A stretch of DNA of 64,000 nt from Vandiemenella viatica (taxonomy: Eukaryota > Arthropoda > Insecta > Orthoptera > Morabidae): assembly GCA_031002005.1 (NCBI GenBank), contig JARYHS010008074.1, forward strand, positions 5,340,924 through 5,404,923. The letters are read 5' to 3'. Shown in pieces: positions 57,081 through 64,000 of the stretch (positions within the stretch are counted from its first letter, which is position 1; each line of letters begins with the position of its first letter). A program made the position numbers and the translations under genes. The notes below the pieces were generated by a model. It searched no databases. It was not told the origin of the DNA and was given only the letters and a program-made list of their open reading frames with translations.

Positions 57081-57522
57081 GATGACTCTTCCCTGAGCAG
57101 TCCCCACCCGGAGATCCGTTTGGGGGACTATTTTACCTCCGGAATATTTTACCCAGGAAGAAGCCATCATGATATATGTAATTTGAGAGGATTACATGTC
57201 CTCGGGATACCCTTTGGGTCTTTAATGCAGTGGTTTCCCGTTGCCTTCTGCATCCCCATGCCGTTGATCATTTCTGATTCATCCGCCTTTAGGGGCCGTT
57301 TCAAACCCCAAGGGCAAGAGGGTGCCCTGAACCACTCCCCGCTCTTCCTCCCTCCTTTCGGAGGCCGTTGGCAAGCAGTCGGTGACTCCTTATACTGGGA
57401 ATCTTTCAGTCGCCAGAGCCTCGTCCGTGCAAACAGGGTGCACCACGTGAAGGAGAGGTTGACATTTGGTTGGAAAAGGCTAGTATAGCCTCTCCCAAAC
57501 CCTTACACCCCGGTATACTCAT

Positions 57523-58038
57523 AGCATTATACTTTTTTTTCAATTATGGTGTATTATTTGATATGTCATACTATTTTATGTACGCAAAGGAAAACATGTC
57601 TTTGCGAACTTGACAACAGTACCTACCTTTTTTAAAAAATTTAAGCTTAAGTACAGATTTATATTTCCTGCTACCAAACTATTATTTGTCAAGTGCGTCT
57701 GTTTTATGGCTTTTAAACTAAACTAAACTTGCATATGTAAGAAGGTTTTTGCTTTTATTTCTGAAAAGTAGTGTTTGCGATTTACGTAAAAAGCAAAGAG
57801 TAAACGTGGCACGGCTATCTACGAAGTAGGAAACTCTTTGTGTGTTTCCGTATTGATATTAATGGCAACTATGCGTTTTTGCGGGATAAAATCTATCCTA
57901 TGTCACTTCGCACGCAATTAACTGACTTCATGCCAAATTTCATTTAAATATGTTGAGTTATTAAGGCGTTATTGATTCCAGAAGTACATCCAAACACACA
58001 TCCGAACTTTCTCGTTTTCTCATTTATAGATATATAGA
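57523..58038. other. 5' region of the non-autonomous Helitron
   Basis: No gene. TATCCTATGTCACTTCGCAC and CTTCATGCCAAATTTCATTT (57893-57950) resemble TATCCTATGTCCGTCTCCTG and CCGCACCAATTTTCAGCCAA near 62810-62860, upstream of the Helitron 1 gene. This sequence seems to mark the 5' region of both Helitrons. Confidence 0.5.
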
Positions 58039-58195
58039 TTACCTGTAACAAGGGTTCCAAGTGAGCAGTTTTTCAGTGCAGCAAGAATAATTTATGATGC
58101 TCATCGTAATAGAGTTTTGGGTGACAAAACTGCCAATTTACTCTTTTACAATTTACCAAACTTAATGTTAAATAGGCCAATATCATTTATTTTGT
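58039..58195 (+). pseudogene. BED-type hAT transposase, C-terminal dimerisation domain
   Basis: VTRVPSEQFFSAARIIYDAH followed by RNRVLGDKTANLLFYNLPNL is the characteristic hAT C-terminal dimerisation segment (family form: ASSERVFSTAG). It continues the transposase interrupted by the Helitron at 51419-58038. Confidence 0.85.
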
Positions 58196-58316
58196 AATTT
58201 TCTGTAAAAGTGATTATTTTATCTGATGTAAACACTTTAGCAGTACCTTGAACATAATTACAGCCAGCAAATCACAAAGAATAGAAGCCTGATCTCACTA
58301 TTTTTTTTTTCTGTCG

Positions 58317-59715
58317 TCAGTCTTTCGACTGGTTTGATGCAATCCTCCATCCTTCCCTATCCTGTGCTAACCTCTTCATTTCTACATACCCCATACAGCC
58401 CACGTCTTCAATTATCTGCTTCATATATTCTAATCTCTGTCTTCCTCTACAGTTCTTACCTTCGACTGTTCCCTCCACTAACAAATTAACCAATCCTGCA
58501 TATCTCAAAATATGACCTACCAGCCTGTCTCTTCTTCCCGTAAGCTTCTTCCACAATCTTCTTTACTCACCCACCATTTCCAAAACTCGTTCATTTCTTA
58601 CTTTGTCTGTCCACTTAATTTTCAGCATTCTTCTGTAGCACCACATTTCAAATACTTCAATTTTCTTTATTTCCTGTTTTCCTAAAGTCCATGTTTCGCT
58701 ACCACAAAGTGCTGTGCTCCACACAAAGAGTTTTAAAAAGTTCTTCCTAATTCCTAGATCAATATTTGAAACTAAAAGGTTTCTCTTTTTCATGAAGGCT
58801 CTTTTTGCTAATGTTGTTCTGCTTTTAACATCATTCCTGCTTCGGCCATCGGTTGTAATTTTACTTCCCAAGTAACAGAATTCACTTACTTCTCCTATTG
58901 CATCCGATCCTATTTTTATATTTAATCCACTAGTATTGGTATCATTTCTGCTACATTTCATCACTTTTGTCTTGCTTCGATTTATATTCAGTCCAAAATC
59001 TTCCTTCAGTATTTTGTTCATGCCATTCAGTAACTTCTCAATTTCCTCAGCCCTCTCTGCTAACAAGACAATGTCTCTCGTGATTCTCTACTTTTATTAT
59101 AGCCACTTGATTCTTATATAGTTTATAGAGTATTCTTCTAACTCGATACTTTAGACCTGACTTCTTTAAACTTTTGAACATCTTGTCAAACCTAACATTA
59201 TAAAATGCTTTTTCTAAATCAACAAATGCCATAAACGTATCTTTGTTTTTCTTGATCCGCCCTTCAAGTATTAATCTTAAAGACAGAATTGCTTCCCTTT
59301 TACCACGATTTTTCCAAAACCCAAACTGATCTTCACCTACTATCTCTTCTACTACCCTTTCCATCCTTCTGTATATTATTCTGGTTAATAATTTTGACAC
59401 ATGTGTTGTTAGACTAATGGTGCGATAATTCTCACATTTGTCGGCTTGTGCTTTCTTTGGAAGTGTGAATTTGATATTTTTATTAAAATCAATTGGAATT
59501 TCTCCTGTTTCATAACTTTTTGATATTAGCTTGAATAATCTTTCAATTCCTTCCTCTCCTAGGGATTTAACAAGTTCCGCAGGGATCTCATCAATTCCAA
59601 CTGCCTTATTTGCTTTCAAGTCATTCAGAGCTTTATTAAATTCTGTCCTTAAAACAGGATCTTCTAAGTCATCAATGTCGACATCGCCTTCCTTTTCCAT
59701 TACACTATTGTTCAA
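58317..59715 (-). pseudogene. RTE-like ORF2 copy B, RT and C-terminal domain
   Basis: RT begins with NKAVGIDEIPAELVKSLG, CENYRTISLTTHVSKLLTRI, DQFGFWKNRGKREAILSL and AFVDLEKAFYNV, and continues to NQVAIIKVENHERH. The segment that follows in copy A, with VRQGCSLSPL and FADD, is missing. The frame restarts after the deletion in the block LNGMNKILKEDFGLNI and ends with GWRIASNQ at 58317 after a frame change near 58563. Without the catalytic Asp pair, no reverse transcription is possible. Confidence 0.85.
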
Positions 59716-59866
59716 GTCATCCCCAACATACAGTTTCTCAATGTATTCTTTCCATCGGTTAGCTCAATCTTCTGAGCTTAAAAGATGTTGTTCATACCTC
59801 TTTTCTTCATTTCTCCAAAATTCTGTTTGATCTTTCGATATGCAACATCTACGACCATTTCCTTTT

Positions 59867-61087
59867 CTACTTTTCACATTTTTCTTGTAGCCATTTTTCT
59901 TTTGCTATTTTGTATTTCCTATTTATTTGATGTCTAAACTGCCTGTACTGCTCTCTTCCTGCTTCATCCTGAGCATTTTTGTACCTTCTCCTCTGATTCA
60001 TCAGCTCCAAAATTTCTTCTGTGATCCAAGGTTTTCTGGCAACTTTTTCCCTAAAGCCTAATGTTTCTTTACCAGCTTTCATTATTTCGGTCTTTAATGC
60101 ATTCCATTCGTCCTCGGTTGAACTCCTTTCAGAGTTACTTCTTAGACCTAAGTCTACCATTTCTGAAAATTTTTCTCTTGTGCTAGATTGTTTCAGTTTA
60201 TTCACTTCCAGTCTGTTCTGTTTATACTGCTTCCTTATACGCTTAAATTTCATCCTGCACTTCATTTTTATCAAATTATGGTCCGAGTCTATGTCTGCTC
60301 CTGTGTAAGCTTTACAGTGTAGAACTTGATTCCTGAATCTCTGTTTGACCATGATATAATCTAGCTGATATCTGCCTGTATTCCCAGGACGTTTCCAGGT
60401 GTATATTCTTCTTGCATGGTTCTTAAACAGTGTGTTTGCCGCTACTAGCTTATATCTTTCACAAAATTCTAGCAATCTGCTTCCTCGCTCATTTCTTTCT
60501 CCAAGACCAAAACTTCCTACAGTATTCCACTCTTTTCCTTCTCTCACTATTGCATTCCAATCACCCATGATTATTAGATTTTCCTCCCCCTTCACATATT
60601 GGATTAATTCCTCAATTTCGGCGTATATTTTTTCTATTTCTTTGTCATCTTCCTGTGACGTTGGCATATACACTTGTACTAATGTGGTTGGGACGGGCTT
60701 AGTTTCTAACCTCATCAAAAAAATCCTGTCACTAAACTGTTCATAATAACTCACCCGTTTCCCTACTTTCTTGTTCATTACGAACCCTACACCAGTGACT
60801 CCATTGACAGCTTGTGTGCTAATTATCCTGTGTTCCCCAGACCAGAAATCCTGTGCGTCCTTCCATTTAATCTCACTAATCCCAACAACATCTAACTTAA
60901 GTTGTTCCATCTCCCTTCTTAAGTTTTCTAACCTACCTGCCCTGTTCAGACTTCTAACATTCCACGCTCCGACTCGTAGAATGTTTCTTTCCATTCTGAT
61001 GACTCCTCCCTGAGCAGTCCCTACCCGTAGATCCGATTGGGGGACTATTTTACCTCCGGAATATTTTACCCAGGAAGAAGCCATCAT
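59867..61087 (-). CDS. RTE-like ORF2 copy B, endonuclease domain
   Basis: An uninterrupted 406-residue frame starts MMASSWVKYSGGKIV at 61087; a second Met at MERNILRVGAWNVRSL fits the usual start of this protein better. The AP-type endonuclease is complete: ISEIKWKDAQDF, QVYMPTSQEDD, IIMGDWNAIVR, LDYIMVKQRFRN and DSDHNLIKM. A coiled linker follows (RKPWITEEILELMNQRRRYK). It ends in a frameshift at about 59870, before the RT. In an intact element the domain would nick the target site for priming. Confidence 0.8.
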   Translation of the reverse strand: MMASSWVKYSGGKIVPQSDLRVGTAQGGVIRMERNILRVGAWNVRSLNRAGRLENLRREMEQLKLDVVGISEIKWKDAQDFWSGEHRIISTQAVNGVTGVGFVMNKKVGKRVSYYEQFSDRIFLMRLETKPVPTTLVQVYMPTSQEDDKEIEKIYAEIEELIQYVKGEENLIIMGDWNAIVREGKEWNTVGSFGLGERNERGSRLLEFCERYKLVAANTLFKNHARRIYTWKRPGNTGRYQLDYIMVKQRFRNQVLHCKAYTGADIDSDHNLIKMKCRMKFKRIRKQYKQNRLEVNKLKQSSTREKFSEMVDLGLRSNSERSSTEDEWNALKTEIMKAGKETLGFREKVARKPWITEEILELMNQRRRYKNAQDEAGREQYRQFRHQINRKYKIAKEKWLQEKCEK

Positions 61088-61428
61088 GATATATGTAATT
61101 TGAGAGGATTACATGTCCTCGGGATACCCTTTGGGTCTTTAATGCAGTGGTTTCCCGTTGCCTTCTGCATCCCCATGCCGTTGATCATTTCTGATTCATC
61201 CGCCTTTAGGGGCCGTTTCCAACCACAAGGGCAAGAGGGTGCCCTGAACCGCTCCCCGCTCTTCCGCCCTCCTTTCGGAGGCCGTTGGCAAGCAGTGGGT
61301 GACTCCTTATACTGGGAATCTTTCAGTCGCCAGAGCCTCGTCCGTGCAAACAGGGTGCACCACGTGAAGGAGAGGTTGACATTTGGTTGGAAAAGACTAG
61401 TATAGCCTCTCCCAAACCCTTACACCCC
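61037..61428 (-). other. RTE-like 5' untranslated region (copy B; copy A 57120-57511)
   Basis: About 390 bp at the 5' end of both copies are very similar (GGGACTATTTTACCTCCGGA, CACCACGTGAAGGAGAGGTT) and richer in G+C than the coding part. The 122-residue plus-strand ORFs here are shadows. It probably holds the element's internal promoter. Confidence 0.55.
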
Positions 61429-61547
61429 GATCTCACTATAAAGATAGTTAAAATAATACCTTAAAACTTACTACAGTGGTAAGTTACCAGTTACCGTTGG
61501 TAACTAGTAAAATAAATATAAGAACGAAAAGTTTTCCGGCTTACGAC

Positions 61548-61715
61548 TGCAATGGAGTCTTCACGGGTGTACCATCGGATTGTGTTGTGAAAACACGATA
61601 TTTCGACGATTAGCTCCACCATGTCTCCACACCTGAAGAGGACGGCGGAGCTAGTCGTCGAAATATCGTGTTTTCAAAACACAATCCGGCGGTACACCCG
61701 TGAAGACTTCATTGT
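61548..61715 (+). mobile_element. PLE-derived foldback with hammerhead-type core boxes
   Basis: The arms (about 61548-61608 and 61648-61715) are inverted copies with few mismatches (TCTTCACGGGTGTACC, TTGTGTTGTGAAAACACGATATTTCGACGA). On the plus strand the box CTGAAGA (61633-61639) fits the hammerhead consensus CUGANGA. It is followed by a GACG...CGTC stem and GAAA (61660-61663), then a GTGTTTT/AAAACAC hairpin. PLE tails are known to carry hammerhead motifs. The left arm lacks the first box. No coding sequence is present. Confidence 0.65.
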
Positions 61716-62640
61716 AGTAAAATATATGTTTAAATAATCAATTTTTGCAATATAAATGTGCCAGATATGAGATTTTAAGAAATATGAAGTAATTGGAATT
61801 GAAGTTAATAGTATTTCATAGCTAGATATATTTAAAATTTTATATACGTGATTAGTGAAACTCTTTACAAAAGATCCGCTAAAAAAAGTAACGGATACGG
61901 ATACGGATCTTTTTTTCCCCTCGGATATCCGCGAATACGGATACGGATATCCGGCACATCACTAATACGTATGAATAAGCATAGTAAGTTATTCTTCTAC
62001 TATATTGTGTGTAAGTACAAAAAAATGTAATTACCTTGAATGTCGAATTAAATCCTCTTTCTTCGATAATGTCTGACCCAAATGAGGTCATTTGGAAACA
62101 ACCATTGTATTTTTGAGTGTTTGCAAGAAAATGACGTGATTCGGGTGTTTCGCCACAAAGTAATGAATGCGATGGCTCAGGTGGCGGAGTCAATAATGGC
62201 AATTTCACTTTCCCACTAAGGCAGCACAATCCGGGCGTTTCTCCGGAAAACTTCAATGCGCCACAATAATCGCAAACAATGTCCATTGGCCCAATGCAAA
62301 CGCTAGGATGCAAGCAGTAATCAGTGCTGCAATCGTATCGAAACGCTGCTCGATTCAAATCACCATTTGATAAATCTCCTTTTGTGCGTCGAAAATTATC
62401 TACTTGTTGATCTCTGTTGTTCGCATTGCCAACCGAGCCGTTTCACGGGCTGCCTCACTTTGCTCTTGTGATTGAAAAGCACGAAGTCGAGCCATACTGA
62501 CGCGGCGCTCTTCACGGGCAATTTCTTGTTCTTCTTCAGTCCTTTCATTCACAATGTTTCGTATCCTTCTTGCATTACGGCTTTGTCGGGGAAGATTCGA
62601 TCGTCTTGGTCGCGGCATTGTTAATGATGATTCAAAGAGA

Positions 62641-62875
62641 ACTGATTATTGATTTCTGACAAAATGTATAATTATCCAATTTTTTCAACCATATTACGTT
62701 TAGCTGTCATTTGCGTTTTGTTATTCCAAGTCAGATGCGTTTTTGTTATTACACGTTTTATATTGACTTGTCACGTCACACGGGAATGCGATCAAACAGG
62801 ATAAAATGTATCCTATGTCCGTCTCCTGGTTTTAAGCTACCTCCGCACCAATTTTCAGCCAAATTTATTGATTTA
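62641..62875. other. Region between the two Helitron genes
   Basis: Holds the Helitron 1 upstream region. The block TATCCTATGTCCGTCTCCTG is shared with the 5' region of the Helitron at 51419-58038. I see no clear CTRR end of the upstream Helitron and no clear TC start of Helitron 1. Confidence 0.45.
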
Positions 62876-63700
62876 CTATCTCAATAATAAACAACGATTA
62901 CTTACAAAAATAAGTTTTCTATTTCTTACACTGCAAGACGTTAGTAATAATGTTACGATATTGTTTGTTTGGTTACCTGACGCGTAAACAAATAGAGCTG
63001 ACGGTTTTCCAACGCGGGAGCAGGCAACATACAACTGTCCATAAGAGAAGCATGGGTTTTCAAGATTAGCACCGCAAATACTAAACGACTGACCCTGGGA
63101 TTTATTTATGGTCATAGCGAAAGCAAGCCGCACTGGAAATTGCAGTCGCTTAAATTCAAATGGTACGTCAGTTGGTACCACTGGGATGCGAGGTATCAAC
63201 ACATCTTCTCCCTTTGGAATGGTTGCTTCGATCACATTGTTCAGTAATTTTTTCACTGCTAGCCGTGTGCCATTACAAAGACGCGGTTGGTTGATATTTC
63301 ACAACATTATGACCACCGATCCTACTTTTAATTGAAGGTTATGTGGCAGCAATCCTGGAAAATCCAGTGAGTTCAAAAATTCTGGTGGGTAGTTGTCGAC
63401 ATCATCTTGGTTAGTTGCGCAATAAACTGATTTGTATGTCCTTAATTCACCGACAATTTGATTTTGAATTTTGAAATTATTTCATTTATCTCTGAGTTTT
63501 TGTCTCTGTAATATAGCTCGTTCGTTCAACCAAAAAATTGATAGGGGTGTTATGCAGCCAGTCAAAACGTCTACGGGGATTTTCTCATTACCCATGCCAA
63601 AGAGGTGTTTTGAAAACATTTCTTCAGATCAATCATTTTGCAATTCCAAAGATAATCATAAAGCGCCTTTGTTTTGTTTTGATTGACTGGCAGTAATATT
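62876..63700 (-). pseudogene. Helitron 2 helicase, C-terminal part
   Basis: The Pif1-type helicase end reads [72 protein letters not shown] and [20 protein letters not shown]. These are the late helicase motifs V-VI. One stop (TGA/TAA after VVIML) and a frameshift near 63480 occur. The C-terminus after NNIV is out of frame (TLLLTSCSV). It lies directly upstream of Helitron 1 on the same strand. Sequence similarity to Helitron 1 is clear but not close. Confidence 0.85.
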
Positions 63701-64000
63701 ATTTTCGTTGACGACACGGAAACCCTTTTTCCCTTCGAACTTTATTTTGGGCAGGCATAGACTAATGTTCATACAGTCTAATCAACTTTCAGGCATACCA
63801 TAGATAATCCTAACGCACATTTGTTTTGTCTTGATCGACCGGTTTGTTTGGGAAAAGAAAAGTGTTGATTTTACTATTTTCCTCGAAATTTTTACGTTTT
63901 TTCTCTCCATAAGAACCTTCCTTGTGGATTAACGAAAATATGGGGGGGGGGGGAAAATTAGCTGAACTGGTCGAGCCATTCTCGAGTTTTGCGCTTAGAA
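63701..64000. other. Window end, probably upstream helicase region of Helitron 2
   Basis: No clear frame was identified; a G run (63941-63950) is present. The helicase presumably continues beyond the window. Confidence 0.35.

Larger units (their letters stand above)
53906..57511 (-). mobile_element. RTE-like non-LTR retrotransposon, copy A
   Basis: It has a T run (A tail on the minus strand) at its left end and a G+C-rich 5' region at its right end (57110-57511). The duplication GGTATACT(NAT) lies at 53895-53905 and 57512-57522. The endonuclease of the type annotated as craniofacial development protein 2-like suggests the RTE group, although RT wording such as CENYRTISLTSHVSKLL is not the standard RTE form. 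A 300-bp internal tandem duplication and some stops break it. Confidence 0.82.
51419..58038 (-). mobile_element. Non-autonomous Helitron, minus strand, inside the hAT
   Basis: On the minus strand the 5' end reads A|TCTATATATCTATAAATG (58038) and the 3' end reads TCTCGGGTAACTGCTAG|T (51419), with the hairpin-forming CGCGGACGAAGTCTCG just before. Both ends follow Helitron rules and resemble those of 21531-25068. It holds a SINE-like repeat and RTE copy A and has no Rep/helicase gene. Its removal brings the two halves of the hAT transposase together. Confidence 0.7.
58302..61428 (-). mobile_element. RTE-like non-LTR retrotransposon, copy B
   Basis: The 11-bp duplication GATCTCACTAT flanks it (58291-58301 and 61429-61439). 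It is collinear with copy A, with a T run at the left end and the same 5' region at the right end. It lacks the copy A tandem duplication, but has lost 158 bp around the RT active site (junction at 59071-59077) and a smaller part in the linker (about 59780). Confidence 0.88.
50318..61964 (+). mobile_element. BED-type hAT transposon, expanded by later insertions
   Basis: Perfect 13-bp inverted ends (TAGTGATGTGCCG) and an 8-bp duplication ATACGTAT (50310-50317 and 61965-61972) define it. Subterminal GGATACGGATAC repeats occur inside both ends. It carries a broken transposase in two parts and was later entered by a Helitron (51419-58038), an RTE-like LINE (58302-61428) and a PLE foldback (61548-61715). 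It is inserted in intron 1 of Helitron 1. Confidence 0.88.
50243..62034 (-). other. Helitron 1 intron 1, expanded by insertions
   Basis: Donor TTCAAG|GTAATT (62035/62034) and acceptor TTTTGTAG|ATACAA (50243/50242) join TFK to IQGQIHH in phase 0. Removing the hAT complex and one target duplication leaves an intron of about 137 bp, normal for insects. Confidence 0.7.
46734..62618 (-). pseudogene. Helitron 1 Rep/Pif1-helicase gene with two introns
   Basis: Exon 1 (62618-62035) starts MPRPRRSNLPRQSRNARR and carries a CxxC zinc region (CDYCGALKF, GETPGLCC) ending TFK. Exon 2 (50242-49744) starts IQGQIHHRIG and ends NPLNG. Exon 3 (from 49536) starts with the rest of that Gly codon, then EETTKKVSSMNYHAY. 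It holds the Rep domain: LFITFTCNPKW, RGLPHAHILIW (HUH motif, His at about 48975-48967) and the two-Tyr motif YICKY (about 48301-48287). The Pif1-type helicase shows Walker A (APGGTGKT, about 47244-47220) and then only the C-terminal block ([19 protein letters not shown]). The middle of the helicase is deleted at about 46905-46915. Frameshifts occur near 62425, 49040, 48420 and 47900. Confidence 0.85.
46564..62640 (-). mobile_element. Helitron 1 (Rep/helicase-encoding), minus strand
   Basis: Its 3' end is at 46564: on the minus strand the sequence reads CGGGTCAGCTAG|T, preceded by a hairpin (CGGAACAGAGTTCGCCG). This satisfies the CTRR rule with insertion next to a T. The gene starts at 62618; the exact 5' terminus is not resolved and lies somewhere between 62640 and 62875. 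Without its insertions (the hAT complex in intron 1 and a SINE in the Rep region) it would be about 4.2 kb. It is inactivated by frameshifts and by a helicase deletion. Confidence 0.8.

Noticed and set aside
57120..57488. 122-residue plus-strand ORF (also at 61037-61405)
   Set aside because: It lies in the 5' untranslated region of the minus-strand RTE-like elements in both copies; no homology of its own.
59531..60746. Several plus-strand ORFs of 80-115 residues rich in Ser and Phe
   Set aside because: Antisense shadows of the RTE-like ORF2 (low-stop antisense frames over a coding region); the same shadows appear at copy A.

Overview
This is AT-rich animal nuclear DNA, almost certainly from an arthropod with a large, repeat-dense genome. 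The window holds no recognisable single-copy host gene. Every coding stretch I could identify belongs to a transposable element: Tx1-like, CR1-like and RTE-like non-LTR retrotransposons, a gag-only LTR retrotransposon, Penelope-like elements (PLEs), Helitrons, hAT, PIF/Harbinger and Tc1 DNA transposons, and tRNA-derived SINEs. The Tc1-like, CR1-like and PLE proteins look insect-like; an orthopteroid insect is my best guess, but the sequence does not prove it. No rRNA, intact tRNA, CRISPR or bacterial operon is present.

Layout. (1) 1-3.2 kb: unassigned DNA, a tRNA-like SINE head, and a Harbinger remnant with a small GC-rich MITE inside it. (2) 3.2-21.3 kb: one Tx1-like LINE split by two large insertions. 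The first (about 5.86-11.57 kb) is a CR1-like LINE that itself carries a hAT transposon (7210-10806, 8-bp target duplication). The second (12336-20368) is an LTR retrotransposon with near-identical LTRs, a gag gene, an unknown acidic ORF and no pol; a head-to-head PLE (17296-19999, 12-bp target duplication) sits in its 3' LTR. (3) 21.5-25.1 kb: a second Tx1-like copy between Helitron-type ends, broken by a tiny PLE foldback. (4) 25.1-30 kb: pieces of another LINE split by a ZMYM-type hAT remnant and a 1.6-kb hAT MITE. (5) 31.1-36 kb: an old RTE-like copy, a tandem array of about 167-bp units, a truncated Tc1 element joined to an antisense LINE fragment, then simple repeats. (6) 38.1-45.5 kb: a second CR1-like copy with an esterase-type ORF1, split by an LTR-like direct-repeat element that carries a hAT MITE, which in turn carries a Harbinger MITE. 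(7) 46.5-62.7 kb: a Helitron on the minus strand with two introns. Its Rep region holds a SINE. Its first intron was expanded from about 137 bp to 11.8 kb by a BED-type hAT element, which was then invaded by a non-autonomous Helitron (carrying RTE-like copy A), by RTE-like copy B, and by a PLE foldback with hammerhead-type core boxes. (8) 62.9-63.7 kb: the helicase end of a second Helitron on the same strand.

How it fits together. Several nesting levels can be read directly from target-site duplications and from reading frames that resume across the insertion, so the relative order of events can be reconstructed. Most ORFs are broken by stops, frameshifts or loss of catalytic residues (FADD to FAND in CR1 copy 1, FGND in RTE copy C, and the FADD segment deleted in RTE copy B). 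The youngest-looking pieces are the LTR element, the PLE inserted into it, and RTE copies A and B.
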